The translations under genes and the position numbers were made by a program. Below are positions 23,849 through 31,485 of a stretch of DNA of 34,582 nucleotides, piece by piece (position 1 is the stretch's first letter; the number at the start of each line of letters is the position of its first letter). Origin of the DNA: an uncultured Bacilli bacterium (lineage in GTDB: Bacteria > Bacillota_I > Bacilli_A > RF39 > UBA660); assembly GCA_944373145.1 (NCBI GenBank), contig CALWAL010000010.1, positions 1 to 34,582 of the forward strand, given 5' to 3'. The notes under the pieces were generated by a model that was given only the letters and a program-made list of their open reading frames with translations, ran no database searches and was not told the origin of the DNA.

Positions 23849-24516
23849 TATTAATTGAAGGAACAGATTGTTCTGGTAAAGCAACACAAACTGAGTTATT
23901 GTTACAAGCTATAAATAAAATGGGGGTAAAGGCTATTAAAATGTCTTTTCCTGATTACGAATCACCAACTGGTAAAATTGTTGGTGGTCCTTATTTAGGT
24001 AAACCGGCTATATGTGAAGGTTGGTTTAAAGAAGGAGCCGATAATGTTAGTCCTAAAGTATCAGCGCTTTACTATGCTGCAGATTTTCTTTATCATTTAG
24101 AAGAAATGAATAAAATATTAGATAGTGGGACGTGGATTTTATTAGACCGTTATTTCTATTCAACCTTTGCGCATCAAGGTGGAAAGGAACTTGAAAAAGA
24201 AAAAAGAATGGCTTTTTATAAATGGCTAGAAAAACTTGAATTTGATTTAATAGGTTTGCCAGATCCTGAAATAAAAATTTTTTTGCACATGCCATATGAG
24301 TGTAGTATTAAACTTCGCGAAGAGCGAGAAGAAGTACCGGATCAAAATGAAAGAAGTAGTGAGCATTTAAAACATGCAGAACAAGCCTATTTAGAGTTAG
24401 CTAAATTATATAATTTTTATACTATAGCTTGTAATGATGGTGATAAAATTAAATCGGTTGAAGAAATTTCAAAAGATGTAACAAAATATGTTAAGAGTAT
24501 TATTGAAGAGTTTTAA
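23833..24516 (+). CDS. tmk: Thymidylate kinase (dTMP kinase)
   Basis: 227 residues from the ATG at 23833, which has GGAAGGG upstream inside thyX. P-loop EGTDCSGKATQ (Gly10, Gly15, Lys16), DR(Y) motif LLDRYFYSTFAHQGG, and a lid-like KLREEREEVPDQNE. The enzyme phosphorylates dTMP to dTDP. The sequence after the P-loop (FPDYESPTGKIVGGPYLGKP) differs from the usual RxPGGT, so this is a divergent, more eukaryote- or virus-like type. Coupled downstream of thyX, it uses the product of that enzyme. The coding end overlaps its terminator. Confidence 0.9.
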   Translation: MRGKIVLIEGTDCSGKATQTELLLQAINKMGVKAIKMSFPDYESPTGKIVGGPYLGKPAICEGWFKEGADNVSPKVSALYYAADFLYHLEEMNKILDSGTWILLDRYFYSTFAHQGGKELEKEKRMAFYKWLEKLEFDLIGLPDPEIKIFLHMPYECSIKLREEREEVPDQNERSSEHLKHAEQAYLELAKLYNFYTIACNDGDKIKSVEEISKDVTKYVKSIIEEF

Positions 24517-24532
24517 ACTCTTCCTTTTTTTT
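24505..24532 (+). terminator. Intrinsic terminator of thyX-tmk
   Basis: GAAGAGTT (24505-24512) and AACTCTTC (24516-24523) form an eight-pair stem whose loop holds part of the tmk stop, followed by T8. Confidence 0.88.
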
Positions 24533-24540
24533 GTATAATT

Positions 24541-24549
24541 TGATACAAT
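24541..24549 (+). promoter_or_regulatory. Extended -10 promoter of the HAAS-domain gene
   Basis: TGATACAAT, TACAAT at 24544-24549; an alternative TATAAT lies at 24534-24539 directly against the terminator. Confidence 0.5.
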
Positions 24550-24565
24550 GATATCGGTGAAGAAT

Positions 24566-25873
24566 ATGGAAAATTTCTTAGAAGAATTAGAACGAAAATT
24601 AAATGTTATAGATGAAAAAGAACGAAAAAAGATTATTAAAAATTATCAACGACAAATTGAAGAAAAAATACATGATGGAAAAAGTGAAGAAGAAGCAATA
24701 AATGAATTAGGTGATATTGATGAAGTTGCTAAAGAGATATGCGAAGCATATCATGTTAATTTTAAGAATCGTAAAAAAAATTTCCGTGAAGTATTAAATG
24801 AAGGAATTGAAAATGTTGCTATTTTCTTGGCTGATACAACTCGTGATATTATTAATTATTCTAAAGAAAATACTAAAAATAAATTAGGTGTAACTTTCTT
24901 TGAAATTTTATTAAAAATTTTAATTTTAATTATGGCTTTTATGGTTTTAAAATTACCTTTTATTATTTTAGAAGAGGGAATTGAAACTGTATCCGATTTG
25001 TTATTTTATCCATTTAACAATTCACTTAATGTTATTTTTGAATATATTATTTCTGTTATTTATTTAGCACTTTGTATTGCAGCTAGTATTTATTTATTTA
25101 AGGGGTATTTTACTAAAGATACAAACGTAGTTCTAGCAGATAAAAAAGAAGATAAAAAAGAAGAGGAAACTTTGAAAAAACCAAATTATGCAATTATGAT
25201 AATAAAAATGATTATTATGGTTGTTGTGATGATTCCAATGATTCTTTTAAATATTTTATTTTTATTACTAACCGTCTTAGCAATTTATCTTGTTTTTAAG
25301 GGTGTTGCCTTAGTGGGATTATCTATTCTTTTGCTTAGCTTATCTTTGCTATCTGGCGTTATGACAGCTACGTTATCTGATGCAATCGATAATAAAAATC
25401 GCAGTCATTTATTTGCCTTAACTATTTCTATTATTTCTTTAATCATTGGTATTGTTTTATTTGTTAATGATTTAATGTCTTATAACTATCCTAAAACATT
25501 AGAAGATAGTCATTTTCCTACATTAACAGAAACAATTGATTTAGAAGTTGATAAAGAAACTAATTTATATTTCCCAAATGGTAAAGCTGAATATATTATT
25601 GATGATAGTATCAAAGATAATATCATTTTATTAGAGGTAACTTATTATGATGATTTTGTTGATATCATAGTGGAACGTCAATTAGGTGAAGAAAAAAATA
25701 ATTTTGTTGTGATGTCACGTGATGATGATTTAGATGTTAGTGATTATGTCTTTATGTATGAAACTATTTTAGAGGATTTAAAAGATAATAATCTATTTAA
25801 ATATGATGATTTAGATCAATATAAAGTAACTGTTTATTGTAATACTAAAACAGAAGAGCTACTTAATAAATAG
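24566..25873 (+). CDS. HAAS/DUF1700-type membrane protein
   Basis: 435 residues. The N-terminal 63 residues (ENFLEELERKLN, KKIIKNYQRQIEEKIHDGKSEEEAINELGDIDEVAKEI) are the HAAS signalling domain of DUF1700 proteins. At least six hydrophobic helices follow: about 115-140, 155-180, 210-245, 248-275 and near 290-315. The C-terminal about 120 residues (from YPKTLEDSHF) are soluble, probably extracytoplasmic, and may form a beta-rich domain. HAAS proteins are usually next to a PadR regulator; none is present here. The start ATG at 24566 follows GGTGA. Its function is not known; an envelope-stress role is speculative. Confidence 0.75.
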   Translation: MENFLEELERKLNVIDEKERKKIIKNYQRQIEEKIHDGKSEEEAINELGDIDEVAKEICEAYHVNFKNRKKNFREVLNEGIENVAIFLADTTRDIINYSKENTKNKLGVTFFEILLKILILIMAFMVLKLPFIILEEGIETVSDLLFYPFNNSLNVIFEYIISVIYLALCIAASIYLFKGYFTKDTNVVLADKKEDKKEEETLKKPNYAIMIIKMIIMVVVMIPMILLNILFLLLTVLAIYLVFKGVALVGLSILLLSLSLLSGVMTATLSDAIDNKNRSHLFALTISIISLIIGIVLFVNDLMSYNYPKTLEDSHFPTLTETIDLEVDKETNLYFPNGKAEYIIDDSIKDNIILLEVTYYDDFVDIIVERQLGEEKNNFVVMSRDDDLDVSDYVFMYETILEDLKDNNLFKYDDLDQYKVTVYCNTKTEELLNK

Positions 25874-25880
25874 CTCTTTT
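25854..25880 (+). terminator. Intrinsic terminator before the LTA-synthase-like gene
   Basis: AAGAGCTA (25854-25861) and TAGCTCTT (25871-25878) pair around a nine-base loop; includes the TAG stop codon and runs into Ts. Confidence 0.88.
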
Positions 25881-25887
25881 TGTTACG

Positions 25888-25916
25888 TTGTAAAAATAAT
25901 AAAATAGTGCTATAAT
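25888..25916 (+). promoter_or_regulatory. Promoter of the LTA-synthase-like gene
   Basis: TTGTAA (25888-25893), a 17-base spacer and TATAAT (25911-25916), with extended TGC at 25908-25910. The TTGTAA -35 is the same as in the DivIVA-type gene's promoter. Confidence 0.7.
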
Positions 25917-25938
25917 GTTGACTAGATTGAGGTGACAA

Positions 25939-28041
25939 ATGAAAAGTTCATTACAAATGGAAAAAAGTTCGTTAACTTTAATATTTGAAAAAACAAAAAA
26001 ATATATTACAACTAATATCTTATTTATTACTTTTGTCATTACATCGGTTATAAACGGAATAATTGTAAGAGGTGCAACTGTTGATAATTTTTTAGATATA
26101 AAACCGTTTTTGGCCGATTTAGTTGTAGTTATTTTAATCGGTTCATTTGCTTATTTTATTAAACCTAAGTATCGGTATATTTACTTTTTGATAATGGCTG
26201 GTTTTCTTACAACAATATGTATGATAAATGCCATATATTATAAAAACTATTTATCATTTGCATCTATTTCATTGTTAACAACATTATCAGAATTAGGTGG
26301 CTATACTGATGCTGTATTTGAAAATATCTTGCAGTGGAAAGATTTTGTATATTTATGGCAATTATTTGCACTTGTTTTCATTCATATGCAACTTCATAAA
26401 CGGGGATATTATGATAAGGTAGCTAAAGATGAACAATCTAAGTTATGTTTTTTAAATACACTTGTTGTTACATTAATTCTATTAGGTTTCTTTATTTCAA
26501 TGTTGACAAGTACCGATATAAGTCGTTTAAAGAAACAGTGGAATCGTGAATATGTTGTAATGGAATTTGGTATTTATGTTTATCAATTTAATGATATGGT
26601 TACATGTGCTAGATCTAAGTTAAATAGTATGTTTGGCTATGATGAAGCGGCTAAAGCATTTAGAGAATATTATGCTGAAGTACCGGACGAAACTCCTTAT
26701 AAGAATAAATATACAAATTTATTTAAGGGTAAAAATGTCATTGTTATTCATGCCGAAAGTATGCAAAATTTTTTAATTTCGGATGATTTTAAAAACGGCG
26801 AACCTGCTTCTTTTAATGGTATTGAAGTAACACCAAATTTAAATAAGTTAGCGCGTGAAGGTATTTATTTTTCAAATTTCTATTCACAAGAAAGTGCCGG
26901 TACTAGTAGTGATACCGAATTTACATTTAATACATCATTATTGCCTTCATCATCAGGAACGGTATTTATTAATTATTTTGATCGTGAGTATGTTACTTTA
27001 CCAAAATTGTTTAAAGAGCAAGGATATTATACTTTTAGTATGCATGCTAATAAAGGTAGTGCATGGAACAGAACGGCTGTTCATCCAAATTTAGGTTATG
27101 ATAAGTTCTATGCTTATAAAGATGCTTATGAAATTGATGAAGAAATTGGACTTGGCTTAAGTGATAAATCGTTCTTTAGACAATCTATTGATATTATTAA
27201 AGATATTGATGCTGAAAATGAAAATTGGTATGGTTTATTAATTATGTTAACAAACCACACACCTTTTAGTGATATTGAAAGGTATTCTAATGAATCTGGA
27301 TGGATTTATGAAGTAAATTATAAATATACGACAACCGACGAAGAAACAGGTGAAGAAGTTGAAGAAGTTGCTGATTATATGGAAGGAACGCAACTAGGTA
27401 ATTATTTTAAATCAACACATTATGCTGATGATGCTATTGGGGAATTTATTGATGGTTTAGATGAAGCAGGACTTTTAGATGATACAGTTATCATTATTTA
27501 TGGAGATCATGATTCTAAATTAAGACAATCAGATTACAATCGTTATTATAATTATGATCCTTATACGGGAAAGATTAAAGATAAAGATGATGAAACTTAT
27601 ATTCCATTGGATAGTTATACTTATGAATTAAATCGTAGTGTACCTTTAATCATATGGTCTAAGGATATTGCTGATAGTAAGTATTCAAAAGAAGTAAAAA
27701 CGGTTATGGGAATGATTGATGCTCAACCGACGATTTCCAATATGTTTGGATCGTATAATAAGTATGCTTTGGGACACGATATTTTTAGTGTTGATGAAAA
27801 TGTTGTTGTTTTCCCGTCAGGAAACTGGTTAACCAATAAAATATATTATAATAGTGCGAAAGAAGCTTATAGGACTTTAGACGTGGATGCGGAAATTCCG
27901 ATAGATTATATTAAACATTATACGGAATATGCCGATAAATTAAATACTATATCTAATTCAATTATTACATTCGATTTAATTAAAAAAGTTGGAGAAAATA
28001 CCAATAATGAATTATTAGAAGAAATAGGGGATAGTGATTAA
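25939..28041 (+). CDS. Lipoteichoic acid synthase-like sulfatase-fold enzyme
   Basis: 700 residues. Four or five N-terminal transmembrane helices (about 22-200) precede an extracytoplasmic alkaline-phosphatase-like domain. Catalytic landmarks are VIVIHAESMQNF (metal-binding acidic residue), SAGTSSDTEF with the nucleophile Thr322, MHANKGSAWNR, LTNHTPF and IYGDHDSK (522-526). LtaS enzymes polymerise glycerol phosphate from phosphatidylglycerol on the outer membrane face. An insert with DEETGEEVEEVADY near residue 475 is unusual. The sequence could also be a related phosphoglycerol transferase, so no gene symbol is given. It is followed after two bases by a membrane-anchored partner. Ribosome binding site GAGGTGA. 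Confidence 0.87.
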   Translation: MKSSLQMEKSSLTLIFEKTKKYITTNILFITFVITSVINGIIVRGATVDNFLDIKPFLADLVVVILIGSFAYFIKPKYRYIYFLIMAGFLTTICMINAIYYKNYLSFASISLLTTLSELGGYTDAVFENILQWKDFVYLWQLFALVFIHMQLHKRGYYDKVAKDEQSKLCFLNTLVVTLILLGFFISMLTSTDISRLKKQWNREYVVMEFGIYVYQFNDMVTCARSKLNSMFGYDEAAKAFREYYAEVPDETPYKNKYTNLFKGKNVIVIHAESMQNFLISDDFKNGEPASFNGIEVTPNLNKLAREGIYFSNFYSQESAGTSSDTEFTFNTSLLPSSSGTVFINYFDREYVTLPKLFKEQGYYTFSMHANKGSAWNRTAVHPNLGYDKFYAYKDAYEIDEEIGLGLSDKSFFRQSIDIIKDIDAENENWYGLLIMLTNHTPFSDIERYSNESGWIYEVNYKYTTTDEETGEEVEEVADYMEGTQLGNYFKSTHYADDAIGEFIDGLDEAGLLDDTVIIIYGDHDSKLRQSDYNRYYNYDPYTGKIKDKDDETYIPLDSYTYELNRSVPLIIWSKDIADSKYSKEVKTVMGMIDAQPTISNMFGSYNKYALGHDIFSVDENVVVFPSGNWLTNKIYYNSAKEAYRTLDVDAEIPIDYIKHYTEYADKLNTISNSIITFDLIKKVGENTNNELLEEIGDSD

Positions 28042-28043
28042 TT

Positions 28044-28697
28044 ATGAAGAAAAGAAAATATAAATATAGTAATATTATTATTACTATTTTAGTAATTCTT
28101 TTAGTACTTTTAATTATTATTACTAGTATGTTAGGTTATGGTCTTATTAAAGATTTAACTGGTAAAAAGAATACTCAAAAGGTTGAAATTGTTGATAATA
28201 TTGAAAGTTATGATTATCACTTAACAGAAAATAATACTAAATATTATAAAGATTTATATTCTGATTTGAAAGATGTTTTAAATAATGAGGATAGTGAGAC
28301 ATTTGAAGATGATTATGCTTCTTTAATTTCACAATTATTTGTAGCTGATTTTTATGATTTAAATAGTAAATTGAATAAGACTGATATTGGTGGTGTTCAG
28401 TTTATTTATGAAGGATATGAAGAAACTTTTAAAAATTTTGCAAGTGATCAAACGGGTATTTATTATTATGTTGAAAATAACACTTATGGTGAACGAGATC
28501 AAAAATTACCAGAAGTAAAAGAAGTGACCGTAAATGAAATTACTAATACGACTTATAAATATCAAGATATAAATGATGAGAATGCTTATCAAGTTAAATT
28601 ATATATTGAATATAAAGAAGCTTTAGGATACCCGGAAAATGTTACATTAGTTTTAGTACATAATGGTAAAAAATTAGAAGTTGTTAGTGTTAGCTAA
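28044..28697 (+). CDS. Membrane-anchored extracytoplasmic protein coupled to the LTA-synthase-like gene
   Basis: 217 residues. A lysine-rich start (KKRKYKYS) and one helix (about 10-33, IIITILVILLVLLIIITSMLGYGL) indicate an N-in anchor with the rest outside. Residues 55-217 look like one soluble domain of mixed helix and strand, with GVQFIYEGYEETF and YQVKLYIEYKEALGYPENVTLVLVH as ordered segments. No family recognised. The start is two bases after the LtaS-like stop, with no other site, so translation is coupled. A role with that enzyme or in its regulation is inferred from the coupling only. Confidence 0.72.
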   Translation: MKKRKYKYSNIIITILVILLVLLIIITSMLGYGLIKDLTGKKNTQKVEIVDNIESYDYHLTENNTKYYKDLYSDLKDVLNNEDSETFEDDYASLISQLFVADFYDLNSKLNKTDIGGVQFIYEGYEETFKNFASDQTGIYYYVENNTYGERDQKLPEVKEVTVNEITNTTYKYQDINDENAYQVKLYIEYKEALGYPENVTLVLVHNGKKLEVVSVS

Positions 28698-28711
28698 CTT
28701 CTTTTTTTTTC
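28676..28711 (+). terminator. Intrinsic terminator after the LTA-synthase-like pair
   Basis: AGAAGTT (28676-28682) and AACTTCT (28696-28702) flank a loop that can also form GTTAG/CTAAC, then a long T-run. Confidence 0.8.
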
Positions 28712-28721
28712 TTATAAAAAA

Positions 28722-28730
28722 TGATATACT
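28722..28730 (+). promoter_or_regulatory. Extended -10 promoter of the COG2426-recG unit
   Basis: TGATATACT, TATACT at 28725-28730; GGAGGAAATGAA leads to the ATG at 28752. Confidence 0.55.
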
Positions 28731-28751
28731 GTAAATATTGGAGGAAATGAA

Positions 28752-29267
28752 ATGGTAGAACAAATTGTTGAGATGATTATTAAATTATTTGGAGGTTTAA
28801 AGAGTATTCCTTTTGGATCTGAATTATTAGTTTTTATTATTTCTTTAATGCCTATTTTGGAATTGCGCGGAGGTTTAATTGCAGCAGCTTTATTAGATTT
28901 AAATCCTATTACAAGCTATGTTATTTCGATTATTGGTAATGTTTTACCAGCTCCTATTATTTTATGGTTTATTAATTCAGTTTTAAAATGGATGCATGGG
29001 AGTAAATATTTTAATGGTATTGCGAAATGGTTGGATGATAAGGTTCATAAACATAAAAGTCAAATTGAAAAATATGGTTTTTGGGGTCTAGTTTTCTTTG
29101 TGGGGGTTCCTTTGCCAGGAACGGGTGCATGGACTGGTTGTTTAATTGCGGCAGTTTTAGGTATGGATCGCAAGAAAGCCTTTCTGGCAGCCTTTTTAGG
29201 TATTTTAATTGCTAGTGTGATTATGATGCTTGTTTCTTTTGGATTATTGAAAGCGATTATAGGGTAA
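28752..29267 (+). CDS. COG2426 / Sm_multidrug_ex family membrane protein
   Basis: 171 residues with several hydrophobic segments. The paired motifs MPILELRGGLIAAALLDLNP and FVGVPLPGTGAWTGCLIAAVLGMDRKKAF (abbreviated: LRGG and PLPGTGAWTG) define the family annotated as small multidrug export proteins. The DedA-like two-half architecture with re-entrant loops fits. Actual transport substrate is unknown; the name is historical. It is the first gene of a two-gene unit with recG (one-base gap). Confidence 0.83.
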   Translation: MVEQIVEMIIKLFGGLKSIPFGSELLVFIISLMPILELRGGLIAAALLDLNPITSYVISIIGNVLPAPIILWFINSVLKWMHGSKYFNGIAKWLDDKVHKHKSQIEKYGFWGLVFFVGVPLPGTGAWTGCLIAAVLGMDRKKAFLAAFLGILIASVIMMLVSFGLLKAIIG

Positions 29268-29268
29268 A

Positions 29269-31266
29269 ATGCGTAAGATTGAGGAAATTAAAGGTGTAGG
29301 TCCTAAAACAGCCAATTTGCTAATAAAAAGTGGAATTGTAACAACTTTAGATCTACTTAGTTATTACCCATATCGTTTTGATGAATTAACTCGTAGTAAT
29401 ATTCGTGAATTAATAGATGAAGATAAAATAATTATTGATGGTATTGTTGAAAGTATTCCAAGTGTATTCTTTTTTAATAAACGGATGAATCGTATGACTT
29501 TTAGAGTTAATACTGGTGCTTATCTTTTAAATGTAACGATATATAATAGAGCTTTTTTAAAAACTAAATTAAATGTTGGTACTAAAGTTACACTGATTGG
29601 TAAATATCATAAAAAAAATAACCAAGTTATAGCATCAGATATTAGATTATCTTTATTACCACCAATTCCTAAAATAGAACCAGTATATCATGCTATTTCT
29701 GGAATTAGTAGTAATCAATTTAATCAGTATATGATAAGTGCGATTGAAGATATAGATGATTTACCCGTATATATTCCTAATTATTTACAAGAAAGATATC
29801 ATTTATTAGATAAAAAAACGAGTGTTAAAGAAGTACACTTTCCAAGTAATAAAAGTAATTTGACAAAAGCTTTAAATTATTTAAAGTATGAAGAATTATT
29901 CTTATTTATGATGAAAATGAATCAATTAAATAAATATCGTGATAAACAATTAGGGATAGCACATCAATTTGATTATAGAAATGTTGAAAAATTTATCCAA
30001 GACTTACCATTTAAACTAACAGATGACCAATTAAAAAGTGTTAAAGCAATTTATCAAGATATGACTAGTAAGCGGGTTATGAAACGTTTATTACAAGGTG
30101 ATGTTGGAAGTGGTAAGACTATTGTTGCAATTATTGCTTTATATATGAATTATTTGAGTGGTATGCAGGGAGCTCTTATGGCACCAACTGAGGTTTTAGC
30201 GCTTCAACATTATAACAATTTAACTAAATTATGTGTTAATGTACCCCTTAAAGTAGCTTTATTAACTGGAAAAATGAAAATAAGTGAACAAAAGAAAGTA
30301 CGAATGCAGATTGAACAAGGTGAAATTGATATTATTGTGGGGACACATGCTTTAATTAGTGATAATGTTAATTATAAATATTTAGGTTTAGTTATTACTG
30401 ATGAACAACAACGCTTTGGGGTTAATCAACGCTCCTTATTAAGTAAAAAGGGAGAATATCCCGATATTTTATATTTGAGTGCGACTCCCATTCCAAGAAC
30501 TTTTGCAATAACTATTTATGGGGATATGGATATCTCAAGTATTCATACTATGCCGAGTGGTCGTAAAGAAATCATTACTTATTTACGTAATTCTAGTCAA
30601 ATTAAAGAAGTATTAGATATGATGCAACGAGAATTACGATTGGGACATCAAATCTATGTTATAGCGCCTTTAATTGAAGAATCAGATAAAATAGAATTAG
30701 AAAATGTAGAATCATTAAAACAAAAAATAGAACGAGCTTTAGGTAAAATAAGTAAAGTAGAGATGCTACATGGTAAAATGAGTTCAGAAGAAAAAGAACG
30801 AATTATGAATGATTTTAAAGATAATAAAATACAGATTCTAATTAGTACAACTGTTATTGAAGTAGGAATTGATGTAGGGAATGCTACGATGATGGTTATT
30901 TTTGATAGTTATCGTTTTGGATTATCACAATTACATCAATTACGAGGTCGTGTAGGTCGTGGTGATAGTCAAAGTTATTGTATTTTGATTAGTGATCGTG
31001 AAGCAGAAAGATTATCTGTTATGGAAAAAACGACGGATGGCTTTAAAATTAGTGAAGAAGATTTTCGTTTACGTGGTAGTGGAGATTTATTTGGAACAAG
31101 GCAAAGTGGGGAATTAAAGTTCTCATTGGCGGATATGAAACGAGATTTTTCTATCTTAGTAAGGGCTAAAGAAGATAGTTTAGAGGTCTTAAATAGTGAA
31201 GATTATAAAAATGGTAAATATTTTTTATTGCGATATTTGATTGAAAAATCAATGAATTTAGAGTAG
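29269..31266 (+). CDS. recG: ATP-dependent DNA helicase RecG
   Basis: 665 residues, typical RecG size. The N-terminal wedge OB domain (helix-hairpin-helix IEEIKGVGPKTANLL at 3-18, then FRVNTGAYLLNVTIYNRAFL) is followed by SF2 motifs. These are Walker A GDVGSGKT (277-284), MAPTEVLALQH, GTHALI, DEQQRFGV (DExx box), SATPIPRT, STTVIEVGIDV and QLRGRVGRG. RecG remodels stalled replication forks and Holliday junctions. Coupled to the COG2426 gene. It is the last chromosomal gene before the integrated element; in relatives a fapR-plsX or similar cluster often follows recG. Confidence 0.96.
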   Translation: MRKIEEIKGVGPKTANLLIKSGIVTTLDLLSYYPYRFDELTRSNIRELIDEDKIIIDGIVESIPSVFFFNKRMNRMTFRVNTGAYLLNVTIYNRAFLKTKLNVGTKVTLIGKYHKKNNQVIASDIRLSLLPPIPKIEPVYHAISGISSNQFNQYMISAIEDIDDLPVYIPNYLQERYHLLDKKTSVKEVHFPSNKSNLTKALNYLKYEELFLFMMKMNQLNKYRDKQLGIAHQFDYRNVEKFIQDLPFKLTDDQLKSVKAIYQDMTSKRVMKRLLQGDVGSGKTIVAIIALYMNYLSGMQGALMAPTEVLALQHYNNLTKLCVNVPLKVALLTGKMKISEQKKVRMQIEQGEIDIIVGTHALISDNVNYKYLGLVITDEQQRFGVNQRSLLSKKGEYPDILYLSATPIPRTFAITIYGDMDISSIHTMPSGRKEIITYLRNSSQIKEVLDMMQRELRLGHQIYVIAPLIEESDKIELENVESLKQKIERALGKISKVEMLHGKMSSEEKERIMNDFKDNKIQILISTTVIEVGIDVGNATMMVIFDSYRFGLSQLHQLRGRVGRGDSQSYCILISDREAERLSVMEKTTDGFKISEEDFRLRGSGDLFGTRQSGELKFSLADMKRDFSILVRAKEDSLEVLNSEDYKNGKYFLLRYLIEKSMNLE

Positions 31267-31309
31267 TTGGGAAATAATTGTGTAAAATTGATATTGACTT
31301 ATTTCCCAA
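31267..31309. repeat. Eleven-base perfect inverted repeat just after recG
   Basis: TTGGGAAATAA (31267-31277) and TTATTTCCCAA (31299-31309) are separated by 21 bases and start directly after the recG stop codon. No T-run follows, so it is not a standard terminator. The second arm begins on the last base of a -35 box (31294-31299), so it could be an operator. Confidence 0.65.
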
Positions 31310-31322
31310 AATAAATTATACT
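31294..31322 (+). promoter_or_regulatory. Near-consensus sigma-A promoter pointing into the recG-int junction
   Basis: TTGACT (31294-31299), a 17-base spacer, TATACT (31317-31322). Transcription would begin at about 31329, exactly where a hairpin starts. The next coding sequence is the integrase on the opposite strand. Confidence 0.7.
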
Positions 31323-31328
31323 TAATAT

Positions 31329-31430
31329 GGCATGTTACTCCATGCCAAGTACTCTTACGGTTTTAATAATGTGAGAGTGCACAACCAAAACCCCCTGAAA
31401 TCCCGTCAGAAATGGCGGGATACTTTGTTT
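31329..31430 (+). ncRNA. Candidate structured RNA or attachment-region structure
   Basis: Three hairpins lie in a row. GGCATG/CATGCC at 31329-31346 is the first. A ten-pair stem follows at 31349-31358 with 31371-31380 (two G-U pairs). The third is ATCCCGTC with GGCGGGAT at 31400-31421 (one G-T pair), followed by ACTTTGTTT. The loop GGTTTT (31359-31364) can also pair with AAAACC (31387-31392), a possible pseudoknot. The run begins at the predicted start of the 31294-31322 promoter. Not a tRNA, tmRNA or other RNA I recognise. It may instead be folded attachment-site DNA or the leader of a displaced host gene. Confidence 0.4.
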
Positions 31431-31461
31431 ATAAGGGCTTTATGCCATTTGATATATGTAC

Positions 31462-31483
31462 TAGGTACCCAAATAGGTACCCA
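31462..31483. repeat. Tandem direct repeat TAGGTACCCA beside the integrase
   Basis: TAGGTACCCA occurs at 31462-31471 and again at 31474-31483, a 12-base period, three bases from the integrase stop codon. Such repeats beside tyrosine integrases often bind the arm-binding domain. Inferred, not shown. Confidence 0.55.
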
Positions 31484-31485
31484 TT

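Noticed and set aside
31329..31430. tRNA or tmRNA as the integration target
   Set aside because: No T-loop GTTCGA, no CCA end and no cloverleaf could be formed; the stems do not match tRNA or tmRNA.
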